Shown piece after piece: positions 43,677 through 51,836 of a stretch of 64,000 bases of DNA (position 1 is its first letter; the number at the start of each line of letters is the position of its first letter). A program made the translations under genes and the position numbers. The notes below the pieces were generated by a model. It worked only from the letters and a program-made list of their open reading frames with translations. It did no database searches and was not told the origin of the DNA. The stretch comes from CADEDV01 sp048498035 (GTDB lineage: Bacteria; Bacteroidota; Bacteroidia; Chitinophagales; Chitinophagaceae), in assembly GCA_048498035.1 (NCBI GenBank), contig JBEHYT010000012.1:1-64000 (forward strand), given 5' to 3'.

Positions 43677-45377
43677 TCATTGAATCCCTTTGGGAATCGA
43701 TGCAATAAGTTGTTGAGTGTAAGCGGTTCGCGGGTGGAGATAAATCTCATCTGCAGGACCGCTTTCTTCAATTTTTCCCTTGTTCATCACCATGATCCGG
43801 TCACTGATATAACGTACTACCGACAAATCGTGGGAGATAAAAATTACGGTAAAGCCAAGTTCCTTCTTCAGATCATTGAGCAGGTTGAGCACCTGTGCCT
43901 GCACGCTCACGTCGAGCGCGGAAACGGATTCATCACAAACAACAAAAGACGGGTTCAAGGCCAGTGCCCGCGCAATCACGATGCGCTGACGCTGTCCACC
44001 ACTAAACTCATGCGGGTAACGATTGTAGTGTTCCGCTTTAAGATTTACTTTTTCCAGGAGTTCAACTACTTTATCTTTTCGTCTTTTTTCCGTTTTTTCC
44101 AGCCCATGCACCAGCAATGGTTCAGCAATAGCAGGGCCAACGGCCAGGCGGGGGTTGAGAGAAGAATAGGGGTCCTGGAAGACGATCTGCAAATCTTTGC
44201 GCAAAGCGCGCAATTCCCGTTTGGATTTAGCGGCCAGGTCGGTGCCCTTATACAGGATTTGTCCCGAAGTGGGTTCAATTAATCGTAGGAGCGTTCGACC
44301 CAACGTAGTTTTGCCACAGCCGCTTTCTCCTACCAGTCCAAGCGTTTCCCCTTTCAACACGTTGAAGCTAACGCCATCAACAGCTTTTGCAAACTGGAGT
44401 GGCTTACCCCAGATGGTTTTACTGGTAGGAAACCACACCCGCAAATCCCGTACTTCCAGCAGCGGGGCAGTCGCATCGGTTGCCGTCGTGACTGGTTTAG
44501 CAGCCTGCACGGCAGCCTGCGCCTGCGGATCCAGGAAGTCACTCACAACAGGAAGTCGTTCACCGCGCCGGTGATTGACCGGTCTGCACGCCAGCAAAGC
44601 CTTTGTATATGGATGTTGTGGTTGTTGAAATAATTGTTTTACGGTGCCGGTTTCTACAATCTCGCCTTTGTACATCACCACGGCGCGGTCTGCAATCTCG
44701 GCTACAACGCCCAGGTCGTGTGTGATGAAGATCACCCCCATACCCGTTTGTTGTTGCAATTCCCGGATCAGTTGCAGGATCGTTTTCTGAACCGTAACAT
44801 CAAGCGCAGTGGTGGGCTCATCGCAGATCAGGAGTTCGGGTTCACAACACATCGCCATGGCGATCATTACCCGCTGTTTTTGTCCGCCGCTCAACTGGTG
44901 CGGATAGCGTTTGAAAATCGACTCTGGATTGGGGAGTTGTACCTTGGAAAACCATTCAATTGTTCGCGCCTTTGCCTGCTGCGGCGTCATTTTTTTATGC
45001 AACAGCAAAGCTTCCATCACCTGTTTGCCACAGGTAAGCACGGGGTTTAGCGAGGTCATGGGTTCCTGGAAGATCATCGCAATCCGGTTACCCCGGATCT
45101 GCTGCATTTCTTCTCTTGTTTTTTTGAGAAGGGAAACCGTGCTTCCATCCTTTCCCGTGAAAAGGATCTCACCAGCGCTATAACGCGCCGGGGGAGTAGG
45201 TAACAATTGTAAAACAGAAAGGGAGGTGACCGATTTACCAGATCCTGATTCACCAACAATCGCTACTACCTCACCACTATTTACAGTAAGGGAAATATGT
45301 TTTAGCGCATGGGTAACCCCGGATTCAGCGATAAAATCGATACAAAGGTCGTTGATGGAGAGCAAAGGCGTAGTCAC
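43677..45377 (-). CDS. double-ATPase peptide/nickel-type ABC transporter protein
   Basis: A 566-residue fusion of two ABC ATPase domains of the oligopeptide/dipeptide importer type (DppD plus DppF). First domain: Walker A GESGSGKS near 40-47, signature LSGGQKQR, Walker B ELLICDEPT. Second domain: Walker A GESGCGKTT near 353, FSGGQRQR, SFVVCDESVS. Each ends with the oligopeptide-transporter C-terminal stretch (PQHPYTKALL; PRTAYTQQLI). It would power import through membrane permeases, but no permease or binding protein is nearby. Start GTG at 45377. It lies 25 bp behind the small exported protein gene, probably in an operon with AMP nucleosidase. Confidence 0.94.
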   Translation of the reverse strand: MTTPLLSINDLCIDFIAESGVTHALKHISLTVNSGEVVAIVGESGSGKSVTSLSVLQLLPTPPARYSAGEILFTGKDGSTVSLLKKTREEMQQIRGNRIAMIFQEPMTSLNPVLTCGKQVMEALLLHKKMTPQQAKARTIEWFSKVQLPNPESIFKRYPHQLSGGQKQRVMIAMAMCCEPELLICDEPTTALDVTVQKTILQLIRELQQQTGMGVIFITHDLGVVAEIADRAVVMYKGEIVETGTVKQLFQQPQHPYTKALLACRPVNHRRGERLPVVSDFLDPQAQAAVQAAKPVTTATDATAPLLEVRDLRVWFPTSKTIWGKPLQFAKAVDGVSFNVLKGETLGLVGESGCGKTTLGRTLLRLIEPTSGQILYKGTDLAAKSKRELRALRKDLQIVFQDPYSSLNPRLAVGPAIAEPLLVHGLEKTEKRRKDKVVELLEKVNLKAEHYNRYPHEFSGGQRQRIVIARALALNPSFVVCDESVSALDVSVQAQVLNLLNDLKKELGFTVIFISHDLSVVRYISDRIMVMNKGKIEESGPADEIYLHPRTAYTQQLIASIPKGIQ

Positions 45378-45402
45378 GCCTAAAAATAACGAATCATCCT
45401 GA

Positions 45403-45777
45403 CTATTTCTCCACTACACGTATCGACAGTTTTTTTGCCGGTGTAGGATAGTACGCCATACACACGGCGCAGTTGCCGCCTGCTCCGGCAGTATCAATCG
45501 TGAAATAAAATTCATCGCCCTGGTTAATGGACTGCGGAAAATTGCAGGGACTTCCCAGCCGAAATGCATTGGAATAGGTTTTTTGCGTGCTGGGATCTGT
45601 CCAGCTCGCTTCCACCAGTGATGGGTCAATATTGCCATCAACTACGCTTACCGTATAATTCATACACAGCGCCTTTACTTCCAACCGGCCCTTATACACT
45701 ACATCTTTCTTTTTATTGCATTCTTTGGTGCTGATAGAAAGCAGCGCCAGGGCCGGTAATAGCATGAAAAGTCGCAT
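45403..45777 (-). CDS. small cysteine-containing exported protein
   Basis: A 124-residue protein with an N-terminal hydrophobic segment and Cys near residue 20 (STKEC), a weak lipobox. Five further Cys occur (VKALCMNYT, LGSPCNFPQ, GGNCAVCMAYY), which could form disulfides or bind a metal. The rest is beta-type. No family is recognised. It sits 11 bp after the AMP nucleosidase stop, in the same operon. Confidence 0.65.
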   Translation of the reverse strand: MRLFMLLPALALLSISTKECNKKKDVVYKGRLEVKALCMNYTVSVVDGNIDPSLVEASWTDPSTQKTYSNAFRLGSPCNFPQSINQGDEFYFTIDTAGAGGNCAVCMAYYPTPAKKLSIRVVEK

Positions 45778-45788
45778 AACAATTGAAT

Positions 45789-46559
45789 TTAAAATTTCAG
45801 GTGACGAACGGTGAGCCCGTCATTTTGCAATTGCTTCAATGAATCAATTCCTATCTTCAAATGCCGTTCCACAAATTGCGCGGTGATCTTTTTATCACTC
45901 TCCTCGGTTTTTACTCCGTCGGGTATCATAGGCTGATCACTCACTAACAGCAAAGCGCCCGTTGGAATTTTGTTATAGAAACCCACTGAAAAGATGGTGG
46001 CGGTTTCCATATCAATTGCGTAAGCCCGTACTTTCTGCAGGTACTCTTTGAATGGCTCATCATGCTCCCATACGCGGCGATTAGTGGTATACACCGTGCC
46101 GGTCCAGTAGTCCACTTCATAATCCCGGATAGTAGTAGATACGGCTTTTTGCAGTGCAAAGGCCGGCAGCGCCGGCACTTCAGCGGGGAAATAATCGTTA
46201 GATGTTCCTTCACCCCGAATGGCGGCAATGGGAAGGATGAGATCGCCGAGTTTGTTGCGTTTTTTCAGCCCTCCGCATTTTCCCAGGAACAGCAGGGCTT
46301 TGGGTTCAATGGCAGAAAGCAGGTCCATAATAGTGGCCGCTCCCGGGCTGCCCATGCCAAAATTAATGATGGTGATGTCTCCGGCGGTAGCGCATTGCAT
46401 CGGCCGTCCCACACCTACCACTTCTACGTTATTCCAGGCTGCAAAAAGCTCAACATAATTACCGAAGTTGGTGAGTAATATGTATTTACCAAAGTTTTCC
46501 AATGCTTCGCCCGTATAGCGCGGAAGCCAGTTTTGTACTATTTCGTCTTTTGTCTTCAT
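45789..46559 (-). CDS. amn: AMP nucleosidase
   Basis: A 256-residue protein of the purine nucleoside phosphorylase fold, the short Bacteroidota form of AMP nucleosidase that splits AMP to adenine and ribose 5-phosphate. Evidence: ITIINFGMGSPGAATIMDLL near 60-79 and ALLFLGKCGGLKKRNKLGDL near 88-107, then YAIDMETATIFSVG near 188-201 and LLLVSDQPMIPDG, the nucleotide-site blocks. Family assignment is firm; the exact substrate (AMP rather than another nucleoside) rests on overall length and similarity. Confidence 0.9.
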   Translation of the reverse strand: MKTKDEIVQNWLPRYTGEALENFGKYILLTNFGNYVELFAAWNNVEVVGVGRPMQCATAGDITIINFGMGSPGAATIMDLLSAIEPKALLFLGKCGGLKKRNKLGDLILPIAAIRGEGTSNDYFPAEVPALPAFALQKAVSTTIRDYEVDYWTGTVYTTNRRVWEHDEPFKEYLQKVRAYAIDMETATIFSVGFYNKIPTGALLLVSDQPMIPDGVKTEESDKKITAQFVERHLKIGIDSLKQLQNDGLTVRHLKF

Positions 46560-46666
46560 ACGTGTTTTTTGAGTAAGATCGATGCCGGAAAGGCTAAACC
46601 CGCTTGCGAGTGGGCGGGCAGAGGTAGCTCGTGTCTTACGCGAATTTAAACAATTACTTTTGAAGC

Positions 46667-47125
46667 ATGATAATGATCCGGTACGATACGCCCGATTTCC
46701 GTATTAAACGGGAAGACGGCAAAGAATTTATTTTTGATGCCCTCCGTAAGCGGTGGCTGCAATTGACGCCGGAAGAATGGGTGCGGCAGAATTTTATTCA
46801 ACACCTGGTACGGACACAGCATTACCCCGCAGCAATGATTGCCATCGAAAAAGAAATAGCTGTAGGAGAATTACGAAAACGCTTCGATATCGTAGTATAT
46901 GATGCCCGCCACCAACCCTGGATGATGGTGGAATGTAAGGCGCAATCCGTTGCACTTGGAGATGCGGTGCTGCAACAGGTATTGCGTTATCACCTCGCCA
47001 TTCCCGCAACCTATCTCCTGATTACAAATGGCAACGAGTGCTTCGGGTGGGAAAAGCAGGGCCACAACCTGGAATTGATGCATGAGTTACCGGCCTGGAA
47101 ACCTGCCGATAGCAATGCTGTTTAG
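46667..47125 (+). CDS. HSDR_N_2-like PD-(D/E)XK nuclease domain protein
   Basis: A 152-residue protein made of one domain similar to the N-terminus of type I restriction R subunits. The nuclease core shows EEWVRQNFIQHLV (about 36-48), then RFDIVVYD with Asp near 68 and MMVECKAQS with the E-x-K pair near 84-86. It lacks helicase and other restriction modules, so it is an orphan domain. Such short proteins are found in many Bacteroidota; their function is unknown. An alternative start at 46673 is possible. Confidence 0.82.
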   Translation: MIMIRYDTPDFRIKREDGKEFIFDALRKRWLQLTPEEWVRQNFIQHLVRTQHYPAAMIAIEKEIAVGELRKRFDIVVYDARHQPWMMVECKAQSVALGDAVLQQVLRYHLAIPATYLLITNGNECFGWEKQGHNLELMHELPAWKPADSNAV

Positions 47126-47154
47126 CAATTGGTATAGAATGACAACGCAAAAAA

Positions 47155-47179
47155 AAGCCGGAACAAAAATGTCCGGCTT
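47155..47179. terminator. bidirectional terminator between the nuclease-like and glutamate dehydrogenase genes
   Basis: AAGCCGGA and TCCGGCTT form an 8-bp stem with a 9-base loop. A-runs and T-runs on the two sides serve both strands, so it can stop the nuclease-like gene and gdhA, which are convergent. Confidence 0.85.
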
Positions 47180-47200
47180 CTGATTTTTTTTGAAGTGCAT

Positions 47201-48619
47201 TTATGGGAAAATGCCCAGTTCTGCGTAGCTGGTTCCCACTTTATTAATGGCCACTACGTACGCAGCTGTGCGCATGTCCGGGATGTCGGGATTCGACTTC
47301 CAGGCGTTCATAATTTCATGGGTGGCGGTGATCATTGTTTCTTCCAAACCGCTGTACACCAGGTCTACTTCATCCGCGCCATGCACAATGTATTCGCGTT
47401 CTTTGTCGTCCATTTTTTTACCTGCCAGTCCTTCAATTTGCGCTACAATATGGGAGTTCATATTCTCATTAAAGCGCTTTTCCATACGTCCGTAACGAAC
47501 GTGGCTCAGGTTCTTTAACCACTCAAAGTAGGATACCGTAACACCACCGGCATTGAGGTACATATCGGGTACTACGAGGATGCCTTTTTTGGCAAATATT
47601 TCATCGGCTTCAGGTGTCAGCGGGCCGTTGGCAGCTTCACCAATCACTTTGGCTTTTACGCGGGGCGCGTTTTCACCATTGATCACGTTTTCCAATGCCG
47701 CCGGGATCAGGATGTCACAATCCATTTCCAATGCGTCTGTATTTTTAGCCAGGTTGGTTGCGCCGGGGAAATTCAGTATGGAACCGGTGCTCTTGCGATG
47801 ATTGAATACTGCATCCACATCCAGGCCATTCTCGTTCATAATAGCACCTTCATATTCAGCCAGACCGATAATCTTTGCGCCAGCGTCCTGGAAGAATTTG
47901 GCGCTATGGTAACCCACATTTCCAAGTCCCTGCACCACAACGCGTTTACCAATTACACCGGTAGTCATTCCCATCCTGCTCATTACGTCGGGCATATTGC
48001 ATACCTCGCGAAGTCCGAAGAAAACACCAAGACCGGTTGCTTCGCGGCGTCCGCGAACACCACCCTGTGTAACAGGTTTGCCGGTAACACATCCTGCGGC
48101 GTCAATCTCGCCGGGGTGCATGGCGGTATAGGTATCCAGGATCCAGGCCATTTCGCGTTCACCTGTTCCATAATCCGGCGCAGGAACGTCAGTACCGGGT
48201 CCGATAAAGTTCTTTTTGATGAGTTCTGCCGTATAACGACGGGTAATTTTTTCCAGTTCCCATGCAGAAAAGTTCTTGGGATTGATCTTGATCCCGCCTT
48301 TTCCACCACCAAAGGGTACATTTACAATGGCGCATTTATAAGTCATTAGCGCAGCAAGCGCCATCACTTCATCCTGGTTTACCTCCGCTGCAAAGCGAAT
48401 ACCTCCTTTACATGGTGTTTTGTGATGCGAGTGTTGTACGCGATAGGCTTCAATTACCTCGATGCTGCCATCATCGCGTTTTAGCGGAAACCGCATTTGG
48501 TACACCGCGTTACATTCTTTGATTTGTCGTAAAATGCCCAGGTCCCATTTGGTGAATTTTGCGGCTTTGTCGAAACTTCGTTCAACGGCGCCGAAAAAAC
48601 TGTAATTTCTTTCTGACAT
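47201..48619 (-). CDS. Glu/Leu/Phe/Val dehydrogenase (glutamate dehydrogenase)
   Basis: A 472-residue enzyme that interconverts glutamate and 2-oxoglutarate plus ammonia, linking nitrogen to the TCA cycle. Signature blocks: CKGGIRFAAEVNQDEVMALA near 69-88 and MTYKCAIVNVPFGGGKGGI near 92-110 (catalytic Lys), GPGTDVPAPDYGTGEREMAW near 138-157, and the Rossmann motif VVQGLGNVGYHSA near 230. Long form of family II, as usual in Bacteroidota. The coenzyme is not decided by eye. Confidence 0.94.
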   Translation of the reverse strand: MSERNYSFFGAVERSFDKAAKFTKWDLGILRQIKECNAVYQMRFPLKRDDGSIEVIEAYRVQHSHHKTPCKGGIRFAAEVNQDEVMALAALMTYKCAIVNVPFGGGKGGIKINPKNFSAWELEKITRRYTAELIKKNFIGPGTDVPAPDYGTGEREMAWILDTYTAMHPGEIDAAGCVTGKPVTQGGVRGRREATGLGVFFGLREVCNMPDVMSRMGMTTGVIGKRVVVQGLGNVGYHSAKFFQDAGAKIIGLAEYEGAIMNENGLDVDAVFNHRKSTGSILNFPGATNLAKNTDALEMDCDILIPAALENVINGENAPRVKAKVIGEAANGPLTPEADEIFAKKGILVVPDMYLNAGGVTVSYFEWLKNLSHVRYGRMEKRFNENMNSHIVAQIEGLAGKKMDDKEREYIVHGADEVDLVYSGLEETMITATHEIMNAWKSNPDIPDMRTAAYVVAINKVGTSYAELGIFP

Positions 48620-48672
48620 GAGTTCAGGTTTTGTTTAGCAATATGCAATCGTTCGTTGTAGTATAAAAAAGC

Positions 48673-48690
48673 AGCCGGTTGGCGCCGGCT
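48673..48690 (-). terminator. terminator of the ccmC/ccmD unit
   Basis: AGCCGG and CCGGCT form a 6-bp stem with a 6-base loop. On the minus strand it is followed by a T-run. It lies just after the ccmD-like gene and before the glutamate dehydrogenase gene. Confidence 0.75.
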
Positions 48691-48693
48691 TCA

Positions 48694-48921
48694 TCAATCC
48701 GAATTTTTAACTTCCTTTTCAAGGCGGGTCAGCTTGCGATCTACACGGTTTACATATAGCAGCAGGCCAACCAGGATCACCACCATCACTGCCACCACTA
48801 CGTAAATTCTTCCTTCGCTACGCATCGTGTCTGCCATCGTTACTTTTTTTTCCTGTGCAAATAACAGCAGTGGCAAACAAACAAGGGCCATCAGCCCTGT
48901 TATTTTTTTTAGAATACTCAT
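48694..48921 (-). CDS. CcmD-like small membrane protein
   Basis: A 75-residue protein with two hydrophobic segments (a signal-like one at 5-22 and a membrane helix at 39-57), then a charged tail (NRVDRKLTRLEKEVKN). Position and shape fit the CcmD-family protein that helps release haem-loaded CcmE in cytochrome c maturation. Its ATG overlaps the ccmC stop as ATGA (48918-48921), so translation is coupled. CcmD is too short and variable for a firm call by sequence. Confidence 0.75.
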   Translation of the reverse strand: MSILKKITGLMALVCLPLLLFAQEKKVTMADTMRSEGRIYVVVAVMVVILVGLLLYVNRVDRKLTRLEKEVKNSD

Positions 48922-49631
48922 TCGATCATCTTTTTTTCTTTCAGCAAAGTGATACGGATCTTCAGGGTTGTTATCCAGACAGCCAGCAGCGTCCAGCCAA
49001 TCACAGCCGGGTAAAATACGAGTCGCATCCTGCTGTCTATATCATCAGTGTTCAGTGCAGGGTTTCCCTGTTGGCCGGGATGCAGGCTTTCCATCATCCT
49101 GGGCATGATCCAGATGGTGGGAAACAGCATGGCAAAGGCAAAAATATTGTACACGGCACTTACACGCGCCCTGCGATCCATATCGGAAATAGAATCACGC
49201 AATACGAGGTAGGCAAAATAGATCAGCAACGCAATGGCAGCGCCAATCAATTTAGGTTCATGCAATAGCGCTCCGTAAGAGCGAAAGGTCATATTATTCG
49301 GGTCACCCCAGGTATAACTCATCCAGATGGCGCCGGTGAGATAGCCCAAAACGCCCAGCACAATTCCAACCACGGCATACTGCCGGGCATAAATATCATA
49401 TTTCAGGTTGAAGGTTCGCAGGTAGCGGATCGACTGGATCACTGATATGGTGAACAGGATCATCATCGCAAACCACATACAAACATGGAAATACAGGTTG
49501 CGGATCGTTTCCTGCAAGGCAGGCAGATGTGGAACATCCAGTAAGAGGCCTGCAACAAAGGTGTAGATCAATAGTACCACACTCGCGATCTTCCACCAGG
49601 ACTTGTGCATATAGTTTCTTTCTTCGGTCAT
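48918..49631 (-). CDS. ccmC: haem-handling protein CcmC (CcsA family)
   Basis: A 237-residue polytopic protein with about six membrane helices. The haem-binding histidines are visible in NLYFHVCMWF near 49 and ESLHPGQQG near 185, and the Trp-rich periplasmic motif in GAIWMSYTWGDPNN near 100-113. This is the CcmC/CcsA haem-handling protein that passes haem to CcmE for periplasmic cytochrome c assembly. It is followed by the CcmD-like gene and is divergent from ccmB, so part of the pathway is here. Confidence 0.9.
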   Translation of the reverse strand: MTEERNYMHKSWWKIASVVLLIYTFVAGLLLDVPHLPALQETIRNLYFHVCMWFAMMILFTISVIQSIRYLRTFNLKYDIYARQYAVVGIVLGVLGYLTGAIWMSYTWGDPNNMTFRSYGALLHEPKLIGAAIALLIYFAYLVLRDSISDMDRRARVSAVYNIFAFAMLFPTIWIMPRMMESLHPGQQGNPALNTDDIDSRMRLVFYPAVIGWTLLAVWITTLKIRITLLKEKKMIE

Positions 49632-49785
49632 TGTGTAGCCGAATACCGGCTAATGCGGATGCAAAAATAAGGGTAAATTGGAAAGGCCGAAAATTTGCGT
49701 TACCAGTTGTGGAAGTTAGCGTCCAATCCTCCTTTTTTGGTCATCGATTGTGTAGGAGGCAGGCCGTCGTTGTGGATGGCAGGTT

Positions 49786-50472
49786 TTGTTTATTTTCGCG
49801 CAAAATACCGCGGTTATCAGTTCCATTCGCCATATTCTCACGTTGTTTAAAAAAGACATTTTGCTGGAAATACGCCAGCAATACAGTTTTTATGGCATTC
49901 TGCTGTATGTGGGAGCCACCATTTACGTATTGTTCATGGTTATGAATGAGCCTGAACCTGCGGTTTGGAACAGCCTCTTCTGGGTCATCCAGTTATTTGT
50001 ATGTATTAATGCAGTGGCTAAAAGCTTTCTCCAGGAGAGCCGCGGCCGGATGCTGTATTTCTATTCCATCGCCAGTCCCCGGGATTTTATGCTGGCAAAG
50101 CTGCTCTTCAATTCGGTATTGATGCTGGTGATGAGCTTGCTAAGTCTCGTGCTTTTTACCCTTTTCCTCGGCAATCCCATGGAAAAAGCGGCCCAGTTTA
50201 CCGGCCTCGTTATCCTGGGAGGATGGAGCCTGAACCTCGTATTTACATTCCTTGCCGCCATTGCAGCGCGGGCGCAGCAGAACGCAGCTATCATGGCCAT
50301 CCTGGGCTTCCCGATCATTCTTCCCCAACTGGTGTTGCTGATCCGGCTTTCCAAAGCCGCATTTGCGCCATTACTTACCATGGATCCATCGGCCATCGGG
50401 TTGCTGGTGGCGTTGGATGGACTGATCATCCTGCTCTCCATCATCCTGTTCCCGTTTCTCTGGAAGGATTAA
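49786..50472 (+). CDS. ccmB: haem exporter protein CcmB
   Basis: A polytopic protein with about six membrane helices. LTLFKKDILLEIRQQYSFYG near 18-37 and VIQLFVCINAVAKSFLQESRGRM near the second helix are CcmB hallmarks, as is the end LVALDGLIILLSIILFPFLW. It is the permease part of the CcmABCD complex for cytochrome c maturation. No ATG start is available in frame near the N-terminus; TTG at 49786 is the best candidate. A TATTTTCG element at about 49790 could be its promoter, which would push the start downstream. ccmA and ccmE are not in the window. Confidence 0.86.
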   Translation: MFIFAQNTAVISSIRHILTLFKKDILLEIRQQYSFYGILLYVGATIYVLFMVMNEPEPAVWNSLFWVIQLFVCINAVAKSFLQESRGRMLYFYSIASPRDFMLAKLLFNSVLMLVMSLLSLVLFTLFLGNPMEKAAQFTGLVILGGWSLNLVFTFLAAIAARAQQNAAIMAILGFPIILPQLVLLIRLSKAAFAPLLTMDPSAIGLLVALDGLIILLSIILFPFLWKD

Positions 50473-50475
50473 TAG

Positions 50476-51042
50476 TTATTTTTCGTTATAACATTTGCGG
50501 CAGCGGGGTTCGTATACATCTTTCTCACCAAGCATCACCTGGTCGTCATTGGGTATTTTCCGGTAGGAGTAGTTCGCAATGTTGCCGCATTGCATGCAAA
50601 TGGCGTGCAGTTTTGTTACATAATCCGCTTTCGCCATAATAAAGGGCATTTGCCCGAAGGGCTTTCCCAGGTAATCCATATCGAGACCCGCCACTATAAC
50701 CCGGATGCCGCGATAAGCCAGTTCATCGCAAACATTGGCAATCTCGTTGTCAAAAAATTGAGCTTCATCAATACCCACCACATCTACGTCGTTTGCCATC
50801 AGCAATATCTTCTGGGAATTATCCACGGGCGTGCTCTGGATGGCGTTGGTATCATGGGAAACGATCTTCTCTTCGTCGTACCGCACATCAATCGCCGGCT
50901 TAAAAATCTCCACCTTCTGGTTTGCAATTTTCACACGCTTGAGCCTGCGGATCAGCTCTTCCGTTTTACCGCTAAACATTGATCCGCAAATCACTTCTAT
51001 CCAACCCCGCCGCTCACCACTAATATTCGGTTCAATAAACAT
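50476..51042 (-). CDS. tdk: thymidine kinase (type II)
   Basis: A 188-residue enzyme that phosphorylates thymidine in nucleotide salvage. The P-loop GSMFSGKTEELIRR is at residues 20-33, the Mg-binding DEAQFF at about 92-97, and the zinc ribbon CxxC pairs CMQCG and CRKCY near 150 and 184. The length is normal. It is convergent with ccmB with only three bases between the stops. Confidence 0.96.
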   Translation of the reverse strand: MFIEPNISGERRGWIEVICGSMFSGKTEELIRRLKRVKIANQKVEIFKPAIDVRYDEEKIVSHDTNAIQSTPVDNSQKILLMANDVDVVGIDEAQFFDNEIANVCDELAYRGIRVIVAGLDMDYLGKPFGQMPFIMAKADYVTKLHAICMQCGNIANYSYRKIPNDDQVMLGEKDVYEPRCRKCYNEK

Positions 51043-51134
51043 TGTTAAGATTTGATTTTTACCCGCTGATGTACAGTCTTTTCAGAAACAGTTCGTAACT
51101 TTAAGCACCGCGGAAAGTGGCCAAATGTAATACA

Positions 51135-51836
51135 ATGGAACGAATCGGGGACCTGATAAATCGATTGAAAGAACAGTTTGAGCAACAAGCCGATGCGGCT
51201 GCGCTGCAAGCTACCGTTCAGTTGCTGCAACAGGAGTTGGCACAACAATCCGCCCCCCGTCCCCGTGTACTGGGCACTTCCAAAGTGGCCGTAGTATTGC
51301 CACAATCGCATATGGTAGCTCCCGAATACGAGAAATATGCTCCCAAACCTGCCGCAACTGAAAACACAGCCGAGCCCGTGAAAGAAACGCGGGAAAAAGT
51401 ACTGGTAGAAGAAGGAAATGTATCGCTGCTTCAGAAAAACGGGCAGTTGGACATGGTATTTGACCCGCTCAAAGAAATCCCAACCCTCTCTCACCAATTA
51501 CATGAAAAAGAAGTCAACGATGCAAGGAATGAGTCGGAGTCCATCAACGACAAACACAAGATGCCCCATGCAGAGCTAATGGAAGTATTAAAAGAAGCGC
51601 CTATTAAAGACCTGCGCAAAGCTGTTGGCATTAACGACCGGTTTCTTTTTATCAATGAATTGTTCCGTGGAGATGAGGCCATGTATGAGCGAAGCATTAA
51701 AACCATCAACAGCTTCAATATTTATCCCGAGGCCGAATACTGGATCAGCAGGGAATTGAAGACAAAGATTGGCTGGAATGCAGATAACAGCACAGTAAAA
51801 CTGTTTGATCAATTGGTGAGAAGACGGTTCTCCTGA
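51135..51836 (+). CDS. conserved Bacteroidota protein of unknown function
   Basis: A 233-residue soluble protein. The N-terminal third is helical and Gln-rich (RLKEQFEQQADAAALQATVQ), the middle is a Pro/Glu-rich linker and the C-terminal part is well ordered: KDLRKAVGINDRFLFINELF, ERSIKTINSFNIYPEAEYW, ISRELKTKIGW. This C-terminal block is typical of a protein widely conserved in Bacteroidota without known function. ATG at 51135 is preferred to a GTG six codons upstream. Its 3' end overlaps the convergent waaA gene by 28 bp. Confidence 0.78.
   Translation: MERIGDLINRLKEQFEQQADAAALQATVQLLQQELAQQSAPRPRVLGTSKVAVVLPQSHMVAPEYEKYAPKPAATENTAEPVKETREKVLVEEGNVSLLQKNGQLDMVFDPLKEIPTLSHQLHEKEVNDARNESESINDKHKMPHAELMEVLKEAPIKDLRKAVGINDRFLFINELFRGDEAMYERSIKTINSFNIYPEAEYWISRELKTKIGWNADNSTVKLFDQLVRRRFS

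Noticed and set aside
44197..44574. 125-residue plus-strand frame
   Set aside because: It is the antisense shadow of the double-ATPase ABC gene.
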